Shown: positions 24,159-37,220 of the stretch, in pieces
Layout: each line of letters begins with the position of its first letter
Numbering within the stretch: position 1 is the first letter of the stretch
Source: Kalaharituber pfeilii
Taxonomy: Eukaryota; Ascomycota; Pezizomycetes; Pezizales; Pezizaceae
Direction: 5' to 3'
Assembly: GCA_015179045.1 (NCBI GenBank)
Contig: WHUZ01000094.1
Location: forward strand, 158,770 to 222,769
Length of the DNA: 64,000 bases
The notes under the pieces: model-generated
Databases searched by the model: none
Told to the model about the DNA's origin: nothing
The model's input: the letters and a program-made list of their open reading frames with translations, nothing else
Made by a program: the position numbers and the translations under genes

Positions 24159-25833
24159 ATGAATTCTACGACGGATATTATGGATGGGACAGGAGGAGAT
24201 GGCGACCGCTGGAACAGCAGTCCAGCATGGAAGCTACCTGGGTGGGCGGAGCCAGTGGTGAGTGAATACCTCCGCTCATAGAATGACTGGCGCTTCCGTT
24301 TATGGTATGCATGCTTGTAGAGCTCCAGCGGTTGATGCCTTTTTAACAGATGGTGGCCATCATTTTATTCCTTGCATGCTTCCTGACTCGACGTGCGTCT
24401 GTCTCCTTGTTCGCCTCGAAAACCAAACAAACATATCCCATGAACCGCCGCCCTCCACCAAGACGGAACACCCTATCTCCCCTCAGTGTCCAGGAAGGCG
24501 AGCACCTCCTCAGTGACGACGAAGTTGACGCAGGCTACGTCTACTCTTCTAGTAACACCTCCCGGACACCAAGTCCCGCTTTTGGCATTCCCACTACAAT
24601 CACCTCCCCCTTCCCACCCTCGAGCCTCCTACCCATCCGCCGCACCATCTTCGGTCACACAATTCACAACCCGAACACTACCCGCTTCCGGTACAACTGG
24701 CACTCTCGCGTTCTCTACAAGTTTCCTTTCCTCATCGAGATGTTCTACTGGATACTCACGTATGCGATATACCAGATGTCACGCATAGCAGGACAGCAGT
24801 TATTTCAAGAGGGGATCTGGGAGCGTGCACAAGCGAACGGGGAGAAAGTACTGTGGGTGGAACATGGTGACAGTAGTTGGCTTAGCTGGGTGTTCCTGTT
24901 GAAGGAGATTGATGTGCAGAAGTGGTTTATGAGCGGGACGTGGGGGTTGACGGTGCTGAATCGGTGTTATGCGTTGATTCATATTCCGGGGACTGTTGGG
25001 TGAGTTGGCCGCGTCGGTGCCAGAGAAATTGAATGGTTACCCTCAAGAGACTAACTCTGATACAGCTTTATTGCATGGTACTACGCCTCCGCCCCCACGC
25101 ACTCCCTCTTTGCGACAGTTCGCCGCACCATGACCCTTTGCAACTGGCTAGCCTTCCTTATTTTCTCTGCATACCCGTGCATGCCTCCGCGATTATTACC
25201 GGAAGAGTACGGTTTTGTGGATACAGTAAGGAGGGATAATGCCCAAAGCGTTTGGATGAGAGGGAAGTTTGTAAATTCGTTGGCGGCGATGCCAAGTATG
25301 CATTTTGGGTATGCGTTTATTATTGGGTTGGTGCTGGTGATGCATAGTAGTGTTTTGAGGGGATTAGGGAGGGTGAGCGCGGTAAAGAGAGGGGCGGAAA
25401 TAGGACGGGAGGGAGATATGGAGGAGGAAGGAATAAAGGAGATTGAGTCTACGATTGGTGAGGAGGAGGTTGAGTGCGAAGAGTTTGATGGAGGAAGGAG
25501 GGAGGGACTGAGGATCGGGAATGTGCTACTGGCACTGGGAGGAGTAGCGTATCCGACGCTGATATTGACGGCAATTGTGGCGACAGCGAACCATGTTTGT
25601 TTTCCCCCATCTCGCGTCCAGAAAGTATCCTTGAAGTATATCCATTGCTAACGTGGAGTGTGTGAGCGTAGTACTGGCTTGACGCCGTCGTCGGCGCCAT
25701 CCTTGCGGGCCTAGCCTACTGGTGGAACCGCGTGTTTCTAATTTTTTTGCCGTTAGAGGACTGGTTTATGTGGCTATTGCGAGTGGAAAATCCGGTACCG
25801 ACGTGTGGACGAGGGAAAAGGTTACGGAGGTAA
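24159..25833 (+). CDS. PAP2 superfamily integral membrane protein (PAP2_3 / inositolphosphorylceramide-synthase-like)
   Basis: Four exons, 24159-24257, 24350-24999, 25066-25594 and 25672-25833, encode about 479 residues. Introns are 92, 66 and 77 nt, with donors GTGAGT, GTGAGT and GTTTGT; the last two carry CTAAC branch sites. Spliced junctions restore conserved text: HIPGTVGFIAWYYASAPTH and TANHYWLDAVVGAI. Several hydrophobic segments alternate with loops. Catalytic-type motifs are present: PSMH with H329, and NHYWLD with H426 and D430, preceded by YPCMPPRLLPEEYGFVDT. This pattern belongs to the PAP2_3 group, related to Aur1-like lipid phosphotransferases and phosphatases. An acidic Glu-rich loop lies between H329 and H426. 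A role in membrane lipid metabolism is likely; the exact substrate is unknown. It stands alone between long intergenic regions. Confidence 0.88.
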
Positions 25834-28161
25834 TTTGGTGAAGGGAGAACGGGTGGAAGTTAGTGGGGAAGAGGTGGAGCAAATATTGGTAATATAATCA
25901 TAGCTTAATGGGGCACCCGCCCTCCCCTCCCACCTTCTCCGCTTTGTACTCTACAGTATCTTGTAAGAGATAATCCTGATCTCCCGTATGTACGTAATTA
26001 TATGGAAGCAAGGGATATGTGAAATAGATGGGTTGTATTATGGGCAAGATGTATAGTGCGACGAGTTAGAAGTATATGCCATGCTTATGTACGTTTATGT
26101 AGAAAAGAGGTATACACCACCGCTGGAATCAAACCAGTGGACATGCAATAAGTCAACTCAGCAGATTTTGATATCGTAGGATTTGTTTTTGAGATAGATG
26201 GAGTGAAAAGAACTAAATATTGATTTGACATCCAGTTCTTTACTTCATGTCCCCCCTCATTAATTGAACTGTAGTGTATATAGATAGTGTATATACTTAC
26301 AGAACCTTGCCGGAACAGTGGTTGAGGGTAACTATTAACTGGTCAATCGCAACAGCTTTTTGTGCATGTACTTGGTCTAAACGGTAAGAGGAAACATGGC
26401 GTGTGTTTGCTAATCTCAAGAGAAAACATGTACTTGTATTGTAACACATAAGAGAACAATAGTGATATATTTACATTCTATACAAAACAGCGGTTAGTAA
26501 TATATATTAAATGCTCTAAGAAAGGAAAAATGGGACTAACGAAGTACGCGGCACGGACAGGGCTCTAGGATACATGTAAGTACTTATCATGTGCTGAAAA
26601 TTCCTCACCAAAGAAAGGTATAGTGTGGGAATCATGTATCTTCCTTTTTTCTTCTGAAAGAAAAAGGTAACATAAAAACGAATGTGTTAGCTGCGCTACC
26701 AGATTAATCAAGAGAGTCTGGGCACGAGGACAATTGGTCAAGTATTAACTCGGGTCACTTGTAATATAATATGAAATGCTATATATAACGTGGAATTTTA
26801 CAACCCCTTGAAATGAGGCACTACAAGCACAAATATAAAGATAATTCACGGTTTTAATCCCCCTTCTTCACAAGATGGATACGGAAGTCTATATATAGCT
26901 CCATCTTACGAGCTAGTTAGTGGAAACCTTCCGTTCACGGTGCCTGTGATCATGAGCTCAAACTTAGTTTGTCGACAATATATATCTAATGAACATGCTT
27001 TTGCACTTACATATTTACCCATCGCATTGAAACCGGGAGCGTCACGGGCAGTTTGATGTTTGCACACTTCCCCTGCTGCTTCGTTCACCACACGAATTCG
27101 AAGTGTATCCAGATATTTTTGTCCCTCTAGGGACTTTAATTACCATATTGGTGTTAATATGGTTCTCCTTGGTTATGGCATTGCTTTCCGCATATCAAAC
27201 AATAAGTGGGTTATAAGTGACGTAGGTATAGCACTATATATTCTCATCACTTACGCTCGTCTCCAGAACCAGGAAGCGCGGTCTTAGCATCCTGATATGA
27301 TGTACTTGGTAGGTCTCCCTCAATTTCTCCAACTGTCCTCCACCTAGTTGACCACAGGCCAGGCCAAATCGCAAACCAGCCCAGGTAAGTGCACGAGCAG
27401 TCCATAACCATTACACTGCATATGTGCTCTCGACGTCCTAGTTCCCCGCGCGTCAAGCTGCGACTGTCAGTCATGTTCGATGCTTCTTAGGTCTATAGGC
27501 GCGATGTCACCATGAGGGTCACGCTAATATGTGGCTCATAAGTGCATCTCACTGCCCCATTGCATGCATTGCACACCCTCAGTCTCTATAAAAAATGAGG
27601 CACGTGCAGTTGTCACGCCAGACAGTACTCTATAGATGCTACTGTAGATATGCATTGAAGTGGGGGGTAGAGGAAGCGTACGTGAGGCAAAGGTGAAGCG
27701 TCAAAAAGCTACACATGAGACTTGCGGGGTTAGCTTCACAAACTGAACTTGCAAACGCCGCAATGGGTCCAGTCAGCGCATCACGGCAGACAAGTATTTT
27801 GTCAGCAGATTTGTTTCCACAGATTGATCTCCACAGGTTAGTTCCCTGTACTGGTCACAGTCAAGATGCTCTAGGTGGGAATGAGGCGAAGAGAAGTGGG
27901 GTGTAAACAAACGACACATGCCAACTGAGGTGACTGACACACCCATGCAACACCCTCTGATTGGTTGCCCTACATTGACCGCATCAAATGCTCTGGCAAT
28001 AGGATTGATTGGCCTTTGATCAAGAGCTGTGATAAACATCTATAACTATCAATACCAGTATTGAATTATCACCACGTGAACCTCTTCCTGCCCATCTCTA
28101 TCATAAATAATTTGCACAACCGTTTTTACATCCACCGTTGAAAGAGCTGGGAGAAGTATGC

Positions 28162-28192
<31 letters not shown>

Positions 28193-30813
28193 TGTATGTA
28201 TGTATTCAATCGATATCGATATCGAGACCGTTATCAAATGACCATCATGATCATGATTCCTCCTCTTCAGCTCGATCCTGACGACCGTAACGCTAACTCT
28301 TGCATGCATGAATCAGTAACTGCATTGGCCTTCCCTGGTTACTGGTTACAGGATCAAAACATCCAATCTCACTTACCTGATACCCGCAGTCGGTGTGTAT
28401 GCCATCCCCCACTTCCCCATTCCGTTCTACCGGCACAATGCTCATCTTGTATCCCCGATTTAAAATCGAGATTATTCCTGTTATGACACAGCGTCCCCAT
28501 GCTCAGCTGCATACTCCACACTGTAGCTAAGAATTCGCCCACATTGCCTAAAGACCTCCGTTTCGACCCTGTGTTTCCTGCCCCCACGCTTTCTTTTTCT
28601 CTCCCACACTTGAATGTTAGGCTCGTTCATAACCTGACTGGAGACAAGCGGCGACCCTTTCAAGTTACGCAGCAGAAGACGAGATGTCTTCGAGTCGATA
28701 CGAGCCACGTCACAAGCGCGTGCTTTTCGCCTTGACCATGCTTTCATGAGACCCAATCCCGTCATTTGATTCCTCCGCAACATGTAGCTGTGCATGCGCG
28801 CCGGGGAAATAATGCTCTGTTACTCTCCTAGTCCTTGATGCCGTGGGCTTCCCGCTAGACATACGCACATATTATCGCCGTTATGTATACTGTATGTATC
28901 TGTATATGTATATGTATGTACCCCTCTTTTCCCAGCTGCCCTCTTGACAGGCACGTCAAACGGAAGAGCATGCCACAGATTACAAAGCTCACGCAGTACC
29001 AGCGCGGTGATGCGTTTCTTGGTCCTGCCGCGTGGTAATCCCGCTGGTTAGCGAACAATTGAATGTTGGGCAGTTTGAGGGCAGGTCTCAGCAGTTGTAA
29101 CCTAAACGATACCGAGTAAGTAAAGAGTTTCGTAAAACAAAGTAGTGCAAAACTACTCTAATGCCATACTGCAGAGTCGAGATGACAGCAATGCAGTCCT
29201 GAATGAGCGCAACTAGTTTGTTTGCCTGTCCGGCCGCGATGATGCATGATGTGGCCCATCAACACTTAGGCTGGTGTTCGCAATTTTGTTCCATCCAATC
29301 CTCTATGTCTTGTTTCGCTTTCACGTGGTTGCCTCCCTGCTGCACTGAAGCAGCCCCACGATCTTCATCGCCACATTAGCAACACTATTATCATTGTCAA
29401 TTCCTCAGCCTTAGTCCTTCGCAGCCCAAGGTCATGACATAATACATGCATGTCTACCAGAAACGTAAGCATAAGCAAGTGTCATGAAAATTTTTCCAAG
29501 CAGTCAGAGAATAGTGTGGGGTGCATGCATACTCTGTACGAGCCGCGTATGCGGCTCCTCTTTCGCTCGCTTGTAAACATCTTAACAAATCGTTTTTTTC
29601 CTTTTTTAGTCGTGCTTTCTGTCAGCACTCCTACTCTGAGGGCTTGAAACTCCGTTTAAGGAAACTCAGAAGGATTCACCTGATTGGTCATTCTCTCGGT
29701 CATTTATTGGGCTTGGATTGTAAGTGCTCGAGGAAACTTTATCCGATACGGAACAGCTGATGCCAGTGATGAACTTGCCCTCCGCCAGACAAGGATTTAT
29801 CAACCAAATATACTCGACCACCTGATAGACTCAGCCACTTACCTACATAGGTACTCATTGTGAAGGCCTGATTGTAAGCTATTCATTTCTTTGCAACCTT
29901 GAAGATGCAATCAGATGCCTCACATGATACAATATCCACCAATTACATTCCAGTAAGTGTCGTTTATGTATTATTTCAGACAGTGACAATTATGCAACTC
30001 TTTGAGAACTGGACTGCAGCCTCCTGTTCCCCACTCCCGCCACCGTTATCCACTTTTCCTTTGTTATTGAGTTTTGGCAATCCATTTAAGGATGACCTGC
30101 AGTTACCAAGTTGAAGGTGCCGTCATGTGGCTATTTGCTCAAACACGAGATTCTGTTCTATCCACATAATTGGCTTGTGAATCTTGACATGATTTACTGG
30201 GCGGATTATAACTGAGAATTACTATAATTTAATTGGGGAGTATCCAAATACCTGTAAGTAGTAATTCATCATTTTGTTTGAATGATTGATACCGTAATGA
30301 GTTTGTGAGCTGAACTTCATCTGTAGCACCTTAGAATGAAGCTCTATTGCAGCAGTGCAATGTTGAGGTACCTTCTAGGTCTGATGCCATGTCTTGAGAT
30401 GCTAGCTACGCTTACAGCCCGCTTGAAGCACTATCTTACCTGAGATATGGTCGTTTACTGTGGCAGACTAACGGCATGGCCATGATTGTGCATCCAGGCT
30501 GAAGGCCTTGTCATAAGCCGGAAAGGTCTGCGAAAGTGCGCGTGATTCGCAAAATAGTCATTTGGAAAGACAACTCAGCAGATTCCAGAAATGGTATTGC
30601 AGCTGAGATCGGAAGCATGGTAACAGGATCAAGTATTGCTGCACAGTTATCAGGTTTGACAGTCAATACCGGGATACTACCCATTTCCTATTCATACATA
30701 TGGTGAAATGATAGTCTTTCCAAAAACAATTTACTTACTCTACTTAAGTTTCTGTGGCGTTTTCAGACTTAGCCAATGTAGGCATGAGTGTTTCGGTGGT
30801 ACCTTTCGAACTC
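25834..30813. other. Gene-poor intergenic region
   Basis: About 5 kb with only short frames and no recognisable domain. It carries a GTAT microsatellite (28163-28204) and one copy of the GAGAGTCTGGGCACGAG motif at 26713. Confidence 0.5.
28163..28204. repeat. GTAT tetranucleotide microsatellite
   Basis: About ten perfect GTAT units. The Met-Tyr-Val-Cys frame through it is an artefact. Confidence 0.95.
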
Positions 30814-31212
30814 TCAATTGAAATAAATCAGCGATAATATGAGGTGAACCTTGGGTATAACAGGAATCTCGGTCTCGTTTTGATCGGAATCCCCAGTTTC
30901 AACGCTCCCGGCCGGATGGAATGGTTCTGTGAAGAATCTCGATAGATCTCCTAAGTGATTCGTCAAATCGCGATCTTTGGGGTAGGATACCCCAGTTGCC
31001 TTTCTGAACCGCTTGATTACTCTCTTGAATGACGGAGGATCGATCACCCACTTACTAGGAAAGGACTTTCCTGCTCCCCTTGAATCTACAATACAAGTAC
31101 CAGATAAAACCGCAATGCAAGTCTTAATATCTTCCTCACAAAGTAGAGCCTCTTGTCTTGCCTGCAATTGGGCAAAAAAGCATACGCACTTGGCTACCTC
31201 CTGGACCGGCAA
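30814..31212 (-). pseudogene. Unrecognised coding remnant or hypothetical protein
   Basis: An open frame of 132 codons begins MPVQEVAKCVCFF and has a balanced composition (VIDPPSFKRVIKRF, NHLGDLSRFFTEPF), so it reads more like protein than noise. A second short frame at 31412-31525 on the same strand (MGEVDLIELIDGANIII) may be an upstream piece. I found no splice path that joins them. It sits beside a dispersed repeat that carries a micro-retroposon, so a decayed gene is plausible. The family is not recognised. Confidence 0.28.
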
Positions 31213-31839
31213 ATAATCCGCTAATTCTAGAACGTTTCAATCCAGTGTGACAGAATTATTGAGATAATCAATGTCTCAAGAAGTAGAAATTCCGAAAAGA
31301 AGTAACGATCCCGAAGGACGTAGGGATACCGAAAGAAGTAAGAATACCGAAAGGAGTATGGACACTCAATGAAGTCGACTCCAAGAGGTAAGAAACTTTG
31401 GTACCGTAACACTAGAAAAGGATGCTTATGAGCTCAATACAGATTCGCAGTGAAACTGGGAGTCCGAAGATTCCGATGATGATGTTTGCACCGTCAATGA
31501 GCTCGATCAGATCTACCTCGCCCATGGTACGTTGCTGCGTTGAGGCAGCGAATGTGATGGAAATTGGGTACGAGAATAATGAAAATGCATAATTTATTGC
31601 ACTTCAAGAATAATGTTTTTCTGTAAGTAAATCGGCCAATGAGCGTTGGGGCCAAGGCCCTACTGCAAAGGGGCTAATTACGACTCCTTCCTAATTGACT
31701 GGTGGACTTCCTCTTTTAATCATTCAATGACAACCCCTTATGTAACGGTGAAGTATATCTACGATGATGTACTTGAGCGCAAGCACTTTCTCTTGCACCT
31801 TCACCATACGAAAAATCAATAACCACATGCGGTATACAA

Positions 31840-32036
31840 TCAATCAACATCGAAGGATTTTGGCCCAGATATGAAGGTATCAATAAGCCTGACATACCCT
31901 GCCATGGCCACGTGCTACAAGCGGGGTTATGTGATTTAAAAAAAAAAATAAAATAAAATAAAATAAGCCTGACATGCGAGATGCTGAACCCAATTCGTAC
32001 CGGCGCCACCCATAGCAGGGCTCGTAATCAGTTATC
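31840..32036. repeat. Dispersed repeat, copy 1 (occupied by a micro-retroposon)
   Basis: Matches 47110-47227 over about 115 bp once the insertion is removed. The clearest part is GCCTGACATGCGAGATGCTG through GGCGCCACCCAT. Nearly all differences in the well-aligned part are C/T or G/A transitions. What the repeat derives from is not clear. Confidence 0.75.
31882..31975 (+). mobile_element. Micro-retroposon copy D with 14-bp target-site duplication
   Basis: A body starting at 31896 (ACCCTGCCATGGCC) ends in GCGGGGTTATGTGATTT and is followed by an A-rich tail containing AAAAT units. The 14 bases AATAAGCCTGACAT stand on both sides (31882-31895 and 31962-31975). The related repeat near 47.15 kb has this target once with no insert. 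Poly(A), a target duplication and an empty site together indicate retroposition. Confidence 0.85.
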
Positions 32037-32536
32037 TTTTTAAATGTTCGAATCCAGCTTACCAAGCCCAGAAGTTGGTCAAAATGGTGACATTTTGAGC
32101 ACCAATGTCAGGGGTAATTTGGTCCTATTACCCAATGTTGGTACGAAACCGAATGAGGTAACCAGACGAGAGCAACCAGCGTATACATTAGGTAAGAAAA
32201 GTTACGAAAAAGGTAATTGCAAGGGAGGAAATATGAAGGACTAAAATTATGGGATGAATTCCTCTTTACCCACTCTCCTCTCTACCTCTTTCTTTTCTAC
32301 CAATACTCAGTCCGATATAGATCTCTTAAGAAGTAAGGCTTCGAAATGGTGTCAACCAGATTAAGGGCGTCGCGTCTATTAACATTACGATGCCCACATG
32401 TGACAGGTCTATCCATTTATTCACTACTTACCATGTACGTCATCTGGAACTCTAACAGCCTTCAGAAACAGATCGGGTTACATCTAATCTGAGAGTCCAG
32501 CTGCCAGATTTCGACACATGCACGCATTCACACTCA

Positions 32537-33935
32537 TTGTTGAACAATTCCGCCTCAGAAGACCAACAATCCCTGGAGAACTCCATAGACTCCCTTGGTT
32601 CGATGTCTGACGCACAATTCATAGACAAGGTTGCCGATAGTTCGAGCTTCCATGAGGTTTTACTTTCTTTGCCTGAATACCTGCAATATGGCCTTGCTTT
32701 CGAAGGAAGTGCGTGGCCCTTTAGCCTGAGAGCAACATGGCTCGCCCCTGATCCTCTCTCCCCGTTAGTTATACCCTTCCAAATCGCAAATAAGGCAGTT
32801 GTCATCGAACTAGTCGATTTTCCACATTTTCGATCTGCACTATATGCAAAAGACTCGATACTTCCGAAATCGAGCCCTGTGACTTGGCTGTCGGAAGAAG
32901 TGGCAAAACGCTTATCTCGAAGTATGCCTACCGCGATAGCCTTTTTCTTTCTACTAAATTGGACACTCATCGTAGTGTTGCCACCGGAATCTAAATTAGA
33001 TGAGATGGCTATACCGTCAACAGCATATACGTCTAGTTCCAATTTCTGCCATATGGTATCTGTAGATAATGCAGCAGATAACGGCATACAATCTGTAACC
33101 CCCGGTCATCGTATTGAAAGGCGAGGACCAAAATGCACAGGAACCGCTAACGACATTTAACAAATTTGTCTTCACAAGTGCATGCGGAGTGGTTGTTCGT
33201 TGGAGAGGCAGGCCTCTCTTAACAACAACTACCCATGGTTGGAGTGATCCACAGCCAGCCAAAGAAGTCTTCTATATCGAGGTACGTGGATGCTTGTTCT
33301 GGGACTTGGAGTCCAACCCAGGTCTACCTCTCTATCTCCCTGGCTCTGACACCACTGTAGCTTTGATCCTCAATACATATGACTAATAGTAGCATATGGT
33401 TCTAACTCCACCAATATTGTAGAATGTTTTGATATTGAAATTGGGGCTGATTTGGAACCCGGGCTTGGCGACTTCCTGGGAGAATATGTGTCTCTCCTTA
33501 CAACCTCCTCACAAATAGTCTCAGACTATACAGTAGTCATGACCTGCACTTTGTAGGCGTTACAAAATTACACCCCTCATTTAACCATCCCATCCACATA
33601 ATCAGCCCGTACCCATTGAGGGATGAGCTATCAGGAAAATCAAATCCACTTGATTAGGGAAACATCATTGGCCAGGGGATTTTCAAGAAATCCCCTCAGG
33701 GTATTGCGGAGCCAGCTGTTGCCACAATTACTCGCTCTTTTCTATGGCGACACTTTCGGGAAACATGACTGGTCTAAGAGGTTCATCCGGTTCACCTCTG
33801 GAGCTTTGTGGCCTACGGATGGAGGGAGCAACGGGCCAAATGATAGGTTTTCAAAGCTGGCAGTATGGAAACTTCATCTTTCATTTCCGTGAGACTATGA
33901 ACGCAGATTCTGAGTACGTCCAGAATGCCTTATAG
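32537..33935 (+). pseudogene. Decayed gene, possibly a trypsin-fold (serine-protease-like) protein
   Basis: A first frame (32537-33160, 207 codons) reads as protein: HEVLLSLPEYLQYGLAFEG, and WLSEEVAKRLSRSMPT. A shifted frame at 33114-33281 gives FVFTSACGVVVRWRG and TTTTHGWSD, resembling the His-box region of chymotrypsin-like folds. A later frame at 33744-33935 gives GLRGSSGSPLE, resembling the Ser-box. A possible intron (GTACGT at 33282, TTGTAG at 33420) does not restore one clean frame. The best reading is a frameshifted remnant. The protease link rests on two short motifs and is an inference. Confidence 0.4.
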
Positions 33936-36589
33936 CTGGTCGGCCATCCCTTCTACGGATTTTTGTTACTCCCCGAAGAGCTATTACAATCCGATAATTT
34001 TGTGAATGCTGTCTGATACGTATGTTTTTTTTTTTGCTCCGATTTACGCATCGAATTTCCAAACCATGAATTCAGATGCGAATGCTCTCATTGTGTTTTT
34101 CAATAAGCATTGCTACCACATTGAACCCTCATGCATTGATCTTCTTGCACCAAGGATAACCAAAGTTTAATCCCCTATGGTGAGGTTTTGCCTACGGTGC
34201 TATGCTTTCCGATATCTTACATTCTCCCTGAAGCTTGACTACCACATTAGGGGTGCATAGATTTCGACAACTAGAGGTATTATACGACTGTGATGGTAGT
34301 ACGAAATATTAAAGTGCTCAATCCATGGCCATTGGTCAAGCGATTTCGAGGGATAAAGTAAAAAAAATAATGTTTCCTTTGTGTTCCTTTTCGTACGTTT
34401 CCTCCCAAACAACGAATATCGCAGATGTCAGAACGGTTGCACCAAGTGTTACTTGTAAAGGAAACGGGGCATAAAAATAAACGTTTCCATTGAACACAAT
34501 CATCAGAAGACGCTTGCCCAATTACTCCCTTTCGAGGAATAACATGTCAATGATCATTTGAGCATTGACATCAGTTCAGTACTGCCAATTGCCCGAGGAT
34601 AGCTGGGACCATCAAATGTATATCATTTTCTCTCAACAGTAGTTATTGCTCATGCACCATACCATTAGCTTAACAATAATACGTAGATCTAACGGTACTA
34701 GTCTCCATCAATGTTCAACAAAGAGGCGCAAACATGAGTTCCTGAATTGAAAAAGAAATGAACCATGACTTGCGATTGCCTCTCCTTCTCTTATACTTGT
34801 GCATAGGTGCTCGTTAACAACTGTGTTGACGGGGGGCACATTTAAAGTATTGCTCCCTCTTTGAAGGACAATACCCTACTCTCATGCCCGGCTTTACAAC
34901 ACCCCCCAGTGTCCTGCTGTGTAAATCTTGCTGCCCGGAAGCGGCAAGATCATCTGCTAGTATTATTTATGACAGTGTAACTCAAAATATCACAGTCGCT
35001 ACGGTAATTTGCCGATTCCGAGCGCGATTCCAATTTGAACCAAGTAGTTGCCCCACCTCACACACACGCCTCTGACAGCTTTTGAAAGCAATCTATTAAT
35101 GGAAACTTATCCACCTCTGGTGATGTCACGTATACTATGTCACTGACAGTTGCGTATGCATAGATTTGCATTCTGCAATGGTAAGAAACATGTTTGATGC
35201 TGTACCCTAGACAAATGAACAACTCATCATCATGCGCCGAAGGTACCCTACACAGAGGTTTGTCTCATCACTACCATGAGTTCCTTCCTCATGGTCGCTG
35301 TTATTGATCTGCAGATATAAATCGAGAAAGTAGAGTAATAGAATGGCTGCAGGGCCATGCAGCCAGGTAGACTAGAGAAGCATTACAGGAAGTCTAGAAC
35401 AGCGGAGTAGTTGATGGGGGTTATGATGCTCTTCATGCAGGGCGCTAGGACCCTGCATCTCTCTTCTACTTTGTGAATGGACTGCACATACACTAGTACC
35501 TAATGCTGTATGACAGCTGTACAGTAGCATTTGCAACATTCTGAGATCCATGTTGGAAACTGACCAGCTTCCCCGCTCATTCCGTCGGCAATGACGTCGA
35601 CACCAGTGGGTGATTTTGTCGGTTGATATTGCAACGTACAGTATCATGCAGTTGATAGGATCAGCCTGGATATGGATGTGAAATGTGACTATTATCCATT
35701 CGTTCCACTCCTGGTATTAATTGAGATTGTCCTGTAAATTGAATCGCACCGGATTAATCCACAATTACTGTGTCAAAACCATCGCTCCCCTATTGCTCAG
35801 CTAACTCCAGGCGCAACCACTTCTTGGAAAATGCTCTTCACCGAGAAGGCGTCCATCTGTTGACCCTTAATTATTCTTTTCTGCTGTCGAGCCACTCAAA
35901 GTAGCATAGCTGTCCACTTGGACTGAGAGCTGCAGTATATCATATGTTCAGCATCCCACATTGACTCACCTTTGCAGGGAGCCTGAGCATGCAATCTCTA
36001 GGTAACCAGTCATTCCATTCACTGATCAAAATCTACACTGCAATACCTCATATTGCATGATCATATGATGGCTGCCTGTTCTGTCGCCAGATCCTACCGG
36101 ATCTAGCACTTAATATTTATAGACCACCAATATGGATCCGCAAGTCCCGCGTCATGCTGTTACCTAATCGACTTGCCCAGGAATATGCAATAGCCATATG
36201 TGAGAACGGGCCGAGCCGCTTCTGTCTGCACATGTTTGAGTAGACTTTCACTATAGAATGGTCAAAACCTCTAGATATAAGGCTTAATGTGGATTGCCCA
36301 TTACTTAACCTCAGCAACTGTTTATCATATGTTGTTAACATTATACTATCGTACTTATTAGTGTCGCTTTATTGGTCCATAAAAGTTCCGGTTCCGCTCG
36401 GTTCAACCAGCATGAATCCTGAATCTGCACAGGAGAAAATGTACAGTCACTGGACAAAAGCCTTGGTGAAAGGGATCTAAAGACCTCGCAGCGGCAGGGT
36501 TGACATAAACAAGAAATATTGTTCACATCGGTCCAAGTCGGTCCAAGTCGGTTTTTTGGTACAAGTTTTCTACTTAGACTAACACTAAC
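33936..36589. other. Intergenic region with no visible gene
   Basis: Only short frames are present. A TCGGTCCAAG unit is repeated twice near 36525-36550, just before the AT-rich block. No domain, RNA gene or large repeat was seen. Confidence 0.45.
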
Positions 36590-37064
36590 TTGCTTTACCA
36601 AGTTGTTTTTTTTAATAAACTTGAAAATAGAGCTAAGAACCAACTTAGACAAAAATTATTTATATAGTAAAATATTAAATTTTCAACTTGTATTTGTTTT
36701 AACTTATTAGTTCAAATTTTTAAATGTAAAAAAACTTAACTTACACTAAAAAACCAATAAGTTAAACTAACAAGTACTTGTAAGTAATATAAATACTAAT
36801 AAGAATTAATATATCTTAGTAACAAGAAATCTAATTAACTTTTAACTTAAACTAGTAATAGTATTAATAATATAAATATATTATAAATAGTAATAAAATT
36901 GTAGAAGTATTTTAATATTTAATAATTAGAGTCCTTTAATAAGACCTATAGATCTAATACTTAAGAACTATATAAGTTTACTAAACTATTAATATTATTT
37001 TCTTTATTATAATTAGAAAGATAATAGAGTTTTTCTTTATAATAAATATAATTATAGACAGGAA
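36590..37064. repeat. AT-rich block, probably RIP-decayed repeat DNA
   Basis: Roughly 475 bp of extremely A/T-rich sequence (TTAATA, TATAAA and TAATAAT strings) with sharp edges against normal-composition DNA on both sides. Such blocks are typical of transposon remnants mutated C to T by repeat-induced point mutation in Pezizomycotina. No element can be identified from what remains. Confidence 0.6.
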
Positions 37065-37220
37065 TCACGGCCACTCATTGTAGGTACTGCTGGTTACGCC
37101 TCGCGCCGGATTGAACCTGGTCGCATTTAATATAGCTTGGGCCAAAGCTAAAGGACTGAAGCACTAACTAGTCCTACAACCTGAGCTTAACTTGACAAGT
37201 ATAATAGGTCTCCCTCGCCA

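Noticed and set aside
32452..33087. 211-codon minus-strand frame
   Set aside because: The opposite-strand frame gives more protein-like text and links to further pieces downstream. The minus frame shows no motif.
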